Assembly: GCF_000234665.1 (NCBI RefSeq)
Contig: NC_018336.1
Coordinates: forward strand, 599,069-663,068
From: Leishmania mexicana MHOM/GT/2001/U1103
Lineage: Eukaryota > Euglenozoa > Kinetoplastea > Trypanosomatida > Trypanosomatidae
Direction: 5' to 3'
Length of the DNA: 64,000 nucleotides
Below are positions 31,498 to 41,482 of this stretch, one piece after another. Position 1 is the first letter of the stretch. The number at the start of each line of letters is the position of its first letter. The translations under genes were made by a program, and so were the position numbers. The notes below the pieces were generated by a model. It ran no database searches, was not told where the DNA came from, and was given only the letters and a program-made list of their open reading frames with translations.

Positions 31498-34161
31498 ATG
31501 AAGTGTACAGCCCGTTGGTGCAACACCAGGGGCGTCGTGGCGGCGATGGAGCGCGCGCATCGCCACGTGCCAAGGCAAACCTTTGCGAACTGCCCTGCCG
31601 CGGACGATGAGGCGGAGCACTCGCACACACCTCGGTACGTCATTCCAGACCTGCAGCGGTACGCAGAGCGGCAGCAAGAGCACCAGCACCCCCACAAGCA
31701 ATCACTGAGCGAATTGCCACGGCTGAATGAACACGTCATGAGCACCTCTACCGCCGTGCCGCCAACCCTCGCCCAGTTCATTCACACCGCCAAGACCGCC
31801 TTCGAAACCTCCTTGGCGTCCTTTCAGCATCAACTATTGGTCTCGCAGCCTGCGGCCCAATCAGCTGGTGAAGACACCGCTAGGTGGCTCCCACAACCCC
31901 CTGTGGAACAAACTGGTTGTGGGAACCGCAGCGAACTCGCGGCAGCTGTGCGCAGCTACAACCCAACACTCGACCGGGCACTTATTCAGCGGATCGCCGC
32001 TCGGCTTGCAATCGCGGACACTCTCCGCATCGCGCGTCAGTTTGCCCGCTACCTTCAAGAATCTGCAGCTGCGGCAAGAGACGGGGGGAATGCCGGGAGC
32101 GACGACGACCACCAAGTGACCGCAGCGCAGGCGGTGGCACTTCTTCGCCGCGCTGTGGATGTGTGCCGTGAACGTTATGTGCAGAATTCAGCGGACATGC
32201 GTACAACCCCATGTCCCATGTCGCCGCGTCTCTGGGCCCTGACATCAGCAGCCCGTGAAAGCGCTGGGATTGCAGCGCACCTTCACTACTCCACCTCTGC
32301 CACGGCAAAACACGCACATCGACGGCGTCGACAGCCTCATCGCTGCTTCCTCCGCTACACGAGTGATGTGCAGGTGAACGAGGTGCTGCTCAATGGCGCA
32401 GTCGTCACCTTCACGCACGCGACGCAGCCTGAGGAAGTTGGAAGCCGCGCAGGTCCTGCAGAGGGCAAAGGGACGAAGGGAAACCCCGACACTTCAGCAG
32501 CAGCAGCCAAGCCAAAACGAACTCCACCTTGCTTTTCGGCTCCCCCTTCCTTCCGTGAGTCGCTGGAGTCGTGTCTCACCTCTTCTCCATCCGCTGTGCA
32601 CCTGCACTTTGTGCTGTACCGTCGCGGTGTCTCCCTGGGGGCAGCCATTGCAGACATCGTGGAAGCCAGCGAGGGACTTATCTCCGCGCACGACGTCAGC
32701 GTCAACATTCACATACCAGAGAATGACAAACACGTTGTTGTGCAGGCTTGCAGCGTTCGCGTGGCGCTGCCGGTGTCGACGCAGCCTTGCGGCGTTGAAG
32801 ACGCCGTGCAACACTGTCTGCACGCCGCCCGCTCCATTGTGCAGATCAACCTCGCGAGAGGGACGCCAAGGGTGGCCCTCCAGCTCCTTGCGTGCCGCAC
32901 AGACGCTTGCGGGGAGCAGCACACCGCGTCGCAGGTGCTCGATGAGTCGCCTGTCCGGCTGCAGTACGCCCTTCTCCTGCACGGCTTTGAGCAACGTGGA
33001 GGGCCTGTGAACCGCCTCGATCATGCCTCCCTGGCGTGCGCCATGTGCATCCCGAACTACTTTTCCCCGCATCACTTCGGTGCGCCCGCCGTCCCTTTCT
33101 TCCGCACCTACCACGTGACGGAGGCCCTGGCGAAGCGCCACTACGCGGATGCGGCTGTCATGATGGCCTGCCTTGAGGTGGAGGCCGTAGCTGAGGCAAG
33201 CACGGAGGTACCGCCTTGGCTTGCGCGCGCGTTGCAGCTCTTGTGCCGTGGCGAGGACCGCGAAGGGGTGTGGCAGGCGTGGTGGATTCACGAGGTACCA
33301 GCGGCTATGCGGCGACGCATGGTTTGCGCGAAGAGCGATCTGGTATGGAATGTGGTGGCGAGCCTCCGGCTTCAGGAGCTCGTGGTGGCGACGGGCGGAC
33401 GTCGTGACGTTCTGCACGCGGCGGCACCGAACCCTGGCGACTTTGTCTTTCAGGCGGAGGAAGCAAGTGACAGTGATGTGAGGTCAGCAACCCTCGGACC
33501 GGTGGCACTGAGCGCGCCGGTAACGGCGGTGTACACCCAGGCGCAGGCGGCTCGCTACAGCGTTCATGACATCGCGCTGCCGCTTGTCTTGGACGCCAGC
33601 AGCGAATTCGAGGGGTGTGAAACCCTGGCCGACATCGAAGCGCAGCTGGGCTTTACCCATGACCGTCGTCACCATTCGTCTCTGCCTGCGGTCCCGCAGG
33701 CAAACGAAACAGTGTTTCGTCCGCTCTTGGTAGAGGCGACCGGCTATCCTCGCGCCGCTCGGCCGTGGTGCCGATCCTTCCCGGAGCCGTCCGTGGGTCC
33801 TGCGTTTGGCCGCCCCAAGGCAGCCCTGGAGAGCAATGCTACCGTTTTTGCCCTCGCCACGGACTGGGATCTGGCGAGTCAGACAGCAGTAGCTCGCGAC
33901 TACGCTGCCAAGTCACGCGGGCCGCGCGCGTGTGTGTGGCCGCTAAGTAAGCGTGGTCGCGTCCTCACGGATCGCCTGCCTGCTGGTCTCATGACGGTGG
34001 CTTCGGCGGATGGATCGTCGTTGCTGGGGGGCGCAAGCACGGCAAGCTATTATGGGTCCCGTTGCCTCGCCATTCATTGCACGCTCCCAGCGCGCGTGTC
34101 TCTGGCTAACTTTGTTTCGGAGTTGGCCGCGGTGGAGGACCTGCGTGACTCGCCAGCGTAG
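31498..34161 (+). CDS. TruD/Pus7-family pseudouridine synthase, diverged
   Basis: 887 residues from ATG 31498, the first ATG in the frame. The TruD fold order can be followed: a helical N-terminal half, a segment CRTDACGEQHTASQ around residue 466 that matches the catalytic GTKDKRAVTTQ-type motif and keeps the Asp (469), then PNYFSPHHFG near 519-528 (the NYFGxQRFG motif), PAAMRRRMVCAKSDLVWN as the R/Y-SYLWN helix, GDFVF near 645, and TLPARVSLANFVSEL at the end like the TruD C-terminal strand. TruD enzymes make pseudouridine in tRNA or other RNAs. The Lys before the Asp is replaced by Thr, and extra low-complexity inserts occur. The basic N-terminus could be mitochondrial. Confidence 0.72.
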   Translation: MKCTARWCNTRGVVAAMERAHRHVPRQTFANCPAADDEAEHSHTPRYVIPDLQRYAERQQEHQHPHKQSLSELPRLNEHVMSTSTAVPPTLAQFIHTAKTAFETSLASFQHQLLVSQPAAQSAGEDTARWLPQPPVEQTGCGNRSELAAAVRSYNPTLDRALIQRIAARLAIADTLRIARQFARYLQESAAAARDGGNAGSDDDHQVTAAQAVALLRRAVDVCRERYVQNSADMRTTPCPMSPRLWALTSAARESAGIAAHLHYSTSATAKHAHRRRRQPHRCFLRYTSDVQVNEVLLNGAVVTFTHATQPEEVGSRAGPAEGKGTKGNPDTSAAAAKPKRTPPCFSAPPSFRESLESCLTSSPSAVHLHFVLYRRGVSLGAAIADIVEASEGLISAHDVSVNIHIPENDKHVVVQACSVRVALPVSTQPCGVEDAVQHCLHAARSIVQINLARGTPRVALQLLACRTDACGEQHTASQVLDESPVRLQYALLLHGFEQRGGPVNRLDHASLACAMCIPNYFSPHHFGAPAVPFFRTYHVTEALAKRHYADAAVMMACLEVEAVAEASTEVPPWLARALQLLCRGEDREGVWQAWWIHEVPAAMRRRMVCAKSDLVWNVVASLRLQELVVATGGRRDVLHAAAPNPGDFVFQAEEASDSDVRSATLGPVALSAPVTAVYTQAQAARYSVHDIALPLVLDASSEFEGCETLADIEAQLGFTHDRRHHSSLPAVPQANETVFRPLLVEATGYPRAARPWCRSFPEPSVGPAFGRPKAALESNATVFALATDWDLASQTAVARDYAAKSRGPRACVWPLSKRGRVLTDRLPAGLMTVASADGSSLLGGASTASYYGSRCLAIHCTLPARVSLANFVSELAAVEDLRDSPA

Positions 34162-34612
34162 AAAATGGAGCATTCACACACACATACACACAGACGCAGG
34201 TGCACCTTTGCCGGTTTGTGACATACGCCCACGGGCTGCTGCTACAAACACACAGCGCTTGCGTTCCTGCGTCCGCCAGCAGTGCGTGCGCTGCTGGAAT
34301 GAAGAAACGGCAGACGTGTCGCTCTCAGCAACGCTGCGGCGTTTTTCTTTGTGGGGTGACGTATGCGCTGCGGCTTGCACGGCTAACCTCCCGCCTGCAT
34401 GCAAAGTTGACCCCGATGCCACACACACACACACACATACGCACATACGCACGAAATCTACTGTGCTAACACCCGGCATTCTTTCTTCTCCCCTGTGTGC
34501 TTCCTCTCCTGGGCAGATCGCCGCCCCACACACACACACTGCAGTTACTTGCCCCGTGCTTTGTTTTTACTCTCTCCCTGTACCGTCCACACCTTCACAT
34601 ATATTTGCAGTC
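34162..34612. other. Intergenic region with CA microsatellite
   Basis: No gene seen. CA run at about 34420-34437. The frame of the next gene is open back to 34010, overlapping the previous gene, but this is CA-repeat leader sequence. Confidence 0.6.
34560..34610 (+). promoter_or_regulatory. Pyrimidine tract and AG directly before the dipeptidase start
   Basis: A T/C-rich run beginning near 34560 is followed by its first AG at 34609-34610, only two bases before ATG 34613. If used for spliced-leader addition, the mRNA leader would be almost only the spliced leader itself. An upstream AG near 34543 is an alternative. Confidence 0.35.
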
Positions 34613-36031
34613 ATGAGCGATTGTGTCTGGACTGTGATTCAAAAGGCCGTGGAGGCCGAGTGGGATGCCTCCATCATTCCTGCGCTGTCCGCCTACATTG
34701 AAGTGCCGAACCAGAGCCCCGACTTTGACCCCCAGTGGGCGACGAACGGACTCATAAAGAAGGCCTTTACCATACTGATCAACTGGATGAAGGGGCAGAA
34801 TCTCCTGGGCCTCAGCTACGAGTTCATGGAGGTCGAGGGAAGGACCCCGTTCCTTCTCGTCGAGATCGCTGGGACGGAGCCGACGAAGAACACCTTGCTC
34901 ATGTACGGCCACATGGATAAACAGCCGCCTCTCCACCCGTGGGACGAAGGCCTTGACCCCCACAAGGCAGTCTTGCGGGATGGCAAGCTGTACGGCCGCG
35001 GCGGCGCTGACGACGGGTACGCGCTTTTTTCGGCCATCACGTCTGTCTCGGTACTCCAGCGCCACGGCATTCCGCACGGTCGAGTGATCGTAGTCATTGA
35101 GGCGTGCGAAGAGTCTGGCAGCTTCGACCTGGACTACTACATGGAGCGCTGCAAGGAGCGCATCGGCAACGTGGATTTGATGGTGTGCCTAGACAGCGGC
35201 TGTCTCAACTACTCGCAGGTATGGCTCACGACGTCGTTGCGTGGTGTGACGGGTGGGTTGCTGAACGTGCAGACACTGACGGAAAGCATGCACAGTGGCG
35301 TCGCCGGCGGCGTCGTGCCGGACACGTTCCGCATTGCATGTGAGCTGCTGGGCCGCGTCGAGGATTCAAAGACCGGAAAGGTGCTGTTCCCTGAGGCCTA
35401 CTGCGAGATTCCAGACTACGTTGTCAAGTCCATGGAGTCGATGAAGATCGTGCCGTTCAAGGACCAGTTTGCCATGGCCGACGGCGTGTCGACAGAGTCG
35501 GGAGACAATGTGGAGCTGGCGCTGCGGAACTTCTGGAAGCCGAGTCTCACTGTGACAGGGGCCAACCTGCCGGAGCCACAGATAGCCGGCAACGTCATCC
35601 GCACCCACACCTCGCTGAAGCTGTCCCTCCGCGTCCCGCCCCTGGTGGACGCGGAGAAGGCCACCCAGGCCATGGCCAAGGTGCTTGTGGCCAACCCGCC
35701 GTACGGCGCTAAGGTGTGGTTTGAGCCCGAGGTTCCCGGCAATGGCTGCGCGACCCCAGAGCTGAAGCCGTGGCTCCTGACCGCGCTCAACGAGGGCAGC
35801 AAGATGGCGTACGGCAACCCGCTCGCATTCCAGGGCATGGGCGGCGCGATCCCATTCATCTCCATGCTCATTAAAGCGTACCCGCAAGCGCAGTTCGTTG
35901 TCACCGGCGTCCTTGGTCCAAAGAGCAACGCGCACGGCCCCAATGAGTTTCTGCACATCAAGTACGCTAAAAGCCTCACGTTTGTCATCAGCCACGTTGT
36001 CGCTGAGCACTTTCGCCACACTCCCAAGTAA
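34613..36031 (+). CDS. M20-family metallodipeptidase (cytosolic nonspecific dipeptidase-like)
   Basis: 472 residues from ATG 34613, the family's usual length. M20 zinc peptidases of the CNDP2 type cleave dipeptides in the cytosol. The metal and catalytic residues fall where expected: GHMDKQPP with His100 and Asp102, GRGGADDGYA with bridging Asp133, EACEESGS with catalytic Glu166 and metal-binding Glu167, LDSG with Asp194, and a late His441 in AHGPNEF. The lid/dimerisation domain lies between, with MHSGVAGG near 225. No signal peptide or C-terminal glycosomal signal is seen. Older annotation of similar genes as glutamamyl or other carboxypeptidases is less likely than a dipeptidase. Confidence 0.95.
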   Translation: MSDCVWTVIQKAVEAEWDASIIPALSAYIEVPNQSPDFDPQWATNGLIKKAFTILINWMKGQNLLGLSYEFMEVEGRTPFLLVEIAGTEPTKNTLLMYGHMDKQPPLHPWDEGLDPHKAVLRDGKLYGRGGADDGYALFSAITSVSVLQRHGIPHGRVIVVIEACEESGSFDLDYYMERCKERIGNVDLMVCLDSGCLNYSQVWLTTSLRGVTGGLLNVQTLTESMHSGVAGGVVPDTFRIACELLGRVEDSKTGKVLFPEAYCEIPDYVVKSMESMKIVPFKDQFAMADGVSTESGDNVELALRNFWKPSLTVTGANLPEPQIAGNVIRTHTSLKLSLRVPPLVDAEKATQAMAKVLVANPPYGAKVWFEPEVPGNGCATPELKPWLLTALNEGSKMAYGNPLAFQGMGGAIPFISMLIKAYPQAQFVVTGVLGPKSNAHGPNEFLHIKYAKSLTFVISHVVAEHFRHTPK

Positions 36032-36283
36032 CAGTGGTGCCGAGCAGCCTTGTTGACCCTCTCCTTTTCTGGCGCTTGCACCTTAGGCTATGCTCGTGTA
36101 GGATGCGATGGCTTCGTCGACCATACTAACACAACACACTCATAAACGGAGGCCCCGGCGCCCGACCAACGACTCACGCGCGGCCTGTTAGCGCACGAAA
36201 TGGCGCTACCGCTTTGCCGCTCAGGGACGGCAAACGACGTCCGGTTTGCCCACCGGCAGCCGCACATTCCACGCCCTATGACC
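36032..36283. other. 3' UTR of the dipeptidase up to the gap
   Basis: No gene seen. Ordinary-looking spacer that ends in the assembly gap. Confidence 0.6.
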
Positions 36284-36383
36284 NNNNNNNNNNNNNNNNN
36301 NNNNNNNNNNNNNNNNNNNNNNNNNNNNNNNNNNNNNNNNNNNNNNNNNNNNNNNNNNNNNNNNNNNNNNNNNNNNNNNNNNN
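36284..36383. other. Assembly gap of 100 N
   Basis: Exactly 100 undetermined bases, the conventional size for a gap of unknown length. Sequence on the right has a different composition from sequence on the left, so the true distance and the join itself are uncertain. Confidence 0.99.
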
Positions 36384-38614
36384 TCACGGCGGCGGGGCCG
36401 GGATTCCCCGCCAATGGAAAAGGCGCGCCGACAAAAACGCAACAGTGACAACAGAACCCGCGCCAAACCCGCAGACAAGCCCCAGACGCGAAGGGGAAAC
36501 GAACACCGACAAGACCACACAGACGCGCAAAAAAAAAGCACGAAGGGGAGCCGCTAACAGTGAGACGAGAACCTATAGGAAAAGTTTTTTGGTTATAAAA
36601 AGGCTTTTTCTGAAAACGGCGCCGAAAGACAAAGCGCGATGCCCGCACAGATAGCCACGCAAACACACACAACCCCCACAAAGCGGAAAAGCACAAACAC
36701 AAACGCGGAGGAAACCATATTGCAGGATACCCCGCACAGAAGGCCCAACATTTCGGGAAAAGTGTAAACAAAGACCCGGTCATGAAAACAAAGGGAATAT
36801 AGAAAACACCCCCGCGCGAAAAAGAAAAACACAGCAAAGATGCCAGAAGAAAAGTGGCGATGAAAGCGGACAAAGCAGAGCAGCATGGAGAAATACCCCG
36901 AAGAAAAGGAAAACCAAAAAGTTCAGGAACAGAGACAAAGGCGTCGAAAACATCATCACAGCCGGGTCCCCTCATAAGTCCGTGCACGGATCATCCGGCC
37001 CCCCCTGGCCGAAACAGCGGCATCACAAGGAACATCCCCGGCTACCAAATCGCCGAAACAACTGTTTAGAAAACTTGAAAGCGCAGACCTTTTCCAGAAC
37101 CACCTCCATCAGCTTTTGTCAAAACACAACCGACAGAAAAAGAGAACATGGGGCAAGGGGCTTTCATGGGAAGGTTTTGGTGGTGGCGAAAAAGAAAAGG
37201 CGGGTCTATCCGAGAGGTGTGGCGGGGCCTGCAGGCCCCACCATACCGCCGCAGCCCGGGCAGCACTTTCCTCGAAGCTCTAAATGTGTGAATACATATT
37301 ACTAATTCCCATTATTCTACCCATCTGGGCTGCCGGGCGGGTCCAAAACAGGCGCGCCCAACCCCGCCGAACGAGCTGGCGTGACAACCCCGATTGTCAT
37401 TTCCTGCCGGGTAAGCCCCGCCAACGGTGGCGGCTCGCCAAACCCCCTGCTATTCCTAGACGCTTCAAAATCAATTTAATATTATCGTCAATTATCGTTT
37501 GCCTTCCACTTTCTCTCGCCCGTTTGTCGCTTTTTGCGGCGGAAAGGCCGCCAGCCAGGTGCACCCAACCTTTGAGACGCCGGAAAAATAAGCCATCTTT
37601 TTTTGATCGCCAATTTGTGGGCGCACCCAAGAAACACCGAAGCAAATGAGGTATAAAAAAATGCGCAATAGTTCTTTTCATGGGATTCTGGAACCAGTTT
37701 TCAGAGTCGGCAAAGAATTTTTTTATTGACGCCGCCGAACGGCCCGAGACTTCATTTTCCTGAAACCTGTTCTGACAGAAAAAAACTTTCCAACAAAAAA
37801 GCCGGCGGCCAGTTGTACGACAACAATTGTGGCGCACGCAAGAAACGTAATTTATGATAAACTAAGGATGGGCGCGCCGGATTTGGTGTCTGGGGGGTGG
37901 TCAAACCCTTTTTTCTGCGCTTTTGAAGGCCATGGTTTGTTTATGAACGCCGTGTAAATTTGACCTGTCGGGAATAGGGGATGAAAAGACAGCGCGGCCA
38001 GCAAAAAGAGAAAAACGTGATGAAAATAGGGTTCTGGGGTTTACAAAAGGCCGACACTAGGAAACAAAGAATGTCATTTCGTCGTCATTTGTTTTCTCTG
38101 CTCCCTGTGGCTTTTGCGGTGGCCCAGGGGCTTTTTTCTCTCCGGGGGCCTTTTTTCTCTGCGAGTTGTGGCCGTCCTCGGTGGGTTTTATTTCACGCAC
38201 TGGGCTTCTAAAAGCCCTGTTTGCAACTGAGCGGCTCACTTATTTTTCTCTTTTTGGCCTGTTTCAGTCGGGATCATCGCAGCAAACGGGACGGCGTGCA
38301 TCCCAGAGTCAAAAAAAAAATCGGATAACGCCTTGTGTTGTCCCTCCGTCGTTTATCCTGTAGGCTTTTTTTTTCACCTGGTGCACCGAAGTGCTCTTGT
38401 TTCTTTATTTTGCACTAAAAGCCGCCTGCTCCTTGATTTATTCTTTAGACAGGGTCTTTGAATTCTCTTAAGAGTAGGGGTTGCATTGGGGCCGGGCGCA
38501 AGGGGATCATAGCAAAAAATAATGTGGGCCGGTGAAAGTTGCTGGCGGGGTGCTTTCAAACCCCTTGTCGTCGAGGGGATGGGGGCTTTTACGCGGAATC
38601 AGGGTTTAATACCT
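36384..38614. other. Gene-free block of atypical composition with reversing strand skew
   Basis: No gene is recognised. The left part is A-rich and T-poor on the + strand (36781-36840 has 33 A and 3 T), while the right part is the opposite (38101-38160 has 1 A and 24 T). The middle holds a perfect 16-base palindrome at 37224-37239 and four copies of a GGYGCRCSCAA motif (37351, 37558, 37620, 37831). An open frame on the - strand crosses the gap, but its Phe/Ser/Cys-rich content is what T-rich sequence gives by chance. The block ends where a SIDER2 copy begins. Confidence 0.6.
37224..37239. repeat. Perfect 16-base palindrome in the skew-switch block
   Basis: GGGGCCTGCAGGCCCC reads the same on both strands and extends as an imperfect hairpin for several bases on each side. 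It lies near the middle of the block where A/T skew reverses. Confidence 0.8.
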
Positions 38615-39132
38615 CGCCCTGTGCGGGGGAGAAGCCAGGCAGAGCCCCTAACCCTGCCAATGCCGCGCCGCATCTGGTGGTGGCAGGGTCAAGCGCCTGC
38701 GACGTGGGGGCGGGGTCCGAGCGATGCATCGCTGCTGATGCCGGCGGCCAGGTCGTGGGTGGCGCTGCGTCGGAGCGGGCTGCGACTGTGCACCGGGTTG
38801 CGCCGTGCATGCTATATGGGCGGGGTGTCAGCGCGACTCGACTGCGGCCCGCCGGGCCCTCGCTGGCTCCTGGTGTGTGGCGCCTGGGCCGCCCCGAGGG
38901 GTGCGCCGGGTGGCGGCCGGCATGATATGAGCGGCTGCGGGGCTGCCCGCGTAGAGGAGGCTGGTGGAGGTTGGGGCAGGGCCCGTGCTGAGATGGCTGC
39001 GTCGGCGCATGGCTGTGATGCGTGTGCCCAGCGCTGCTTCGCACCACGCGATGGGGCCTGTGACGGCCCAGGGCTAGCGTGCCCATTCCGCCATACAGCA
39101 TGGGCGGAGCGGAGATGTCGGAACGAAAGCAT
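38615..39132 (+). mobile_element. Young SIDER2-like retroposon copy, 5'-truncated
   Basis: Nearly identical to the copies at 44450, 55052 and 60042, starting at CCCTGTGCGGGGGAGAAGCC and so lacking about 60 bases of the 5' end seen in the copies at 44450 and 60042. A 5' truncation is typical of target-primed LINE-like insertion. The 3' end keeps the CATTCCGCC hairpin region with the loop in the same orientation as the 44450 copy, and similarity ends after GAACGAAAGCAT. Open frames inside, on both strands, recur in the copies only because the copies are alike and GC-rich. Confidence 0.8.
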
Positions 39133-41482
39133 GCCTTTTTTGTGTACTGAGAAATACTGGTCGGGTGCGAAGGTGACTGGTGAGGGCTGAAGCGGGAGGT
39201 AGGTCCTGGTCTTTCGGTTTCACTTGTTGGCGAGGGACGGGCGAGGAGGTGCGAGTGCTGGATGCCGGCGGTGATTATAGTTCGGAAAGGATGGAGGAAT
39301 TGCATGCGTTCTCAGTGTTGGAAGTGCCTGGCGATGGTTGTAGGGACGTGTCATACGTTGAAGGCTTTACGTTTTTGGTGGTTACGGGTGTTCATTGTTA
39401 GGCATCCTCACTATGAAGGAGGTTTTTGACAGGTGATGTTCTGTGTTTCTGTCACTCTGGCTGATCTACTTTGTTGAGGTTTACTTAACGGAGTACACGG
39501 GTTTCAAGCGCTGATTTTCGCTCCGGAAGCACCGGGTATCTCGGTATCAGGGAACCTCACCAGGAAGCCTGTCTATCATACTTTTTTGTCGTTTCTGAGT
39601 AGGATTCATGAACAGCCAGATCCACAGTGACTGGGTTGTACTTTTCCTTGTGCGTGATGAAACAATTGGCGCTTTTCTTCCCACTGGAAAGGGGTAATCC
39701 TTGCACCACACTTCCTATTTGTGCCGGGCTCGACTTTTTAGAGTTCGACAAGCAGCAACGATTTGAACAACGCCTGGAAGCGAAAATAGGTGCGTTGAGA
39801 CAGTGCTGGGTAGTTTCAACCACCGCCCAGACGCGCAGTGCGAATTCGTAAGGATCCGATTTCTCGCAACTCGGCAACACTACAAGACTCTGGACAGCGT
39901 GCTGAACGTGCGGGGTCTTCGTGTACTGTAGACACTGAAATGCCACCGTGGTAAATCTGAAAAGTGAGTGGACATCGTTGATAGGCGGTGCCGGCGGAGG
40001 CGCCGCGATTCTGTCGCCTGGAATAGCTGCAGTCGTGCACACTTTTCTTTCGGTTGTGGAGTGAGGTGATGGTATACTGGTGGGAGGCACCGCGTATCTT
40101 CCGCCTCAGAGCCTCTATGACAGCTTCCTCGGCGACACGGGAATCAATACTAGGTGCTATGGGCCACTAAGCACATCAAGGTAGGTGCGTCCGCTACTTT
40201 CGAAGTCCCGGAAGACCGCTGGACCGTTTATAGCGTCTCATGGTTTGCAGACATTCGAGATCCAAGATGTTCCTGGACTTACTGCAGTTGCACTGGAGCG
40301 CAGCGTCATCTTCATTCTTGACAGGATCTGGCCACTTCCTCTTTTTTCGATGTGCACGGCTCAGGGTGCGATGTTTCCGTCAAGGCCAGAATAAAGCACC
40401 TCAGGGGTCATTCAGGTTTGGATCTGGGTATGGTGTCGTGAAATGAGAAGTGATTTCACGGTGTGAAATCAAGCCTGCTCCTGATTCAGGACACTTCGGG
40501 TAATGGGGACTGTTTTCCGAGTCTGCGTGGGTTGAGGACCATGGCCCTTCACTTGAAGGGGGCAGAGAAGCGAGCGTTTCTTATGCCTCGCTACTTTGGC
40601 AAATGCGACGAAGTCTTGCGGGCTCTTCAGCCTTTCCGAGTTGTCTTGGACACCAGATTTGGAAGCGCGACTTCACCTGCTCCCCTGGACTCTTTTCTGT
40701 TGTTTTTATCCCCACGTACAAATTGAAAAATGGGGAGCACGTGCTGGACGGGGTCAAGGTTTTCGGGATGGAGTTTTCATGGGATGCATTTGAGAGCTTG
40801 AGCATATACTAGGATTTGGCAGGGGTTCGGATAATAACGCAGCCAGAGAAATAATGGCCTCCTTTTTCGCAGCCAGGTCGGGATTTGGAACTCCGAAGAA
40901 CTGAATGAGGGCCTTAGGAGTAGTTGTAAGATGGTTTTCACTGACTAGAAAGGGTTCCAGAGTGACGAGCTTGTAATCACCCGGCGTGTGCTGGATGTCA
41001 GCATTTTTTTCTTCATTCCAGCAGCAAGACTCACACTTTTTGCTGTAAAATGCACTTCAATGATTTTCTTTAGTAGGAATACTTGAACACACGGGTGGTA
41101 TCGGTTTTTAATTCACACGTACTGCTATTTTCCCCTCTATTTTTAGTGAGCTAGTGTAACATTCGTGTTGACATGGGGTACTGTTTCTCTGGAGGAGGTA
41201 TCTCCTTTATTGGACTTAAAACAAGAAAGAAAAAGAGAGCATCTTTTTCCTTTGCATGCTGCGTCCTACGTGGACAGTCTCACGGTGACAGGGAACCCCG
41301 TAGGGATTCGCCACCTTGGACTGACGACATCGCCTCCATGCTGGTCACTTCTGTTGCGAATTGCAGACGAAATGAGTTGTTGTGAAAACAAAGTCTTCAA
41401 AACTGGCGCTCTGTTTCTCTTTCCGATCCGATTGGAGGTCATCTTTTTTCCTAACAGTCATCGGCCAAGTACCTCAGGAACA
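39133..41482. other. Gene-poor, lower-GC region with possible coding relics
   Basis: No intact gene recognised. 39180-39401 translates to a leucine/valine-patterned piece (MEELHAFSVLEVPGDG, then RDVSYVEGFTFLVVTG) that resembles leucine-rich repeats. 40220-40400 and 40500-40800 contain further protein-like pieces (for example GLQTFEIQDVPGLTAVALE and YKLKNGEHVLDGVKVFGMEF) in different frames with stops between. These may be remains of one decayed gene, or chance. The last 350 bases are the leader region of the next gene. Confidence 0.4.
41443..41457 (+). promoter_or_regulatory. Pyrimidine tract and AG: likely spliced-leader acceptor of DNAAF5
   Basis: A T/C tract at 41443-41452 and AG at 41456-41457 lie 25 bases before ATG 41483. 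Another tract/AG (41127-41146) lies further upstream; using it would leave upstream ATGs in the leader, so the nearer site better supports the chosen start. Confidence 0.5.

Noticed and set aside
36088..36987. 299-codon open frame on the - strand across the gap
   Set aside because: It includes the run of N, and its Phe/Ser/Cys/Leu-rich translation is what T-rich sequence produces. No domain or ordered motif is visible.
37860..37900. Similarity to the kinetoplast minicircle conserved block (GGGGTTGGTGTA-like)
   Set aside because: Only a loose match (GGATTTGGTGTC) and the other minicircle conserved blocks are not found near it.
39557..40090. 177-codon open frame on the - strand
   Set aside because: No recognisable motif, runs against the direction of all other genes, and lies in a region with coding relics on the other strand.
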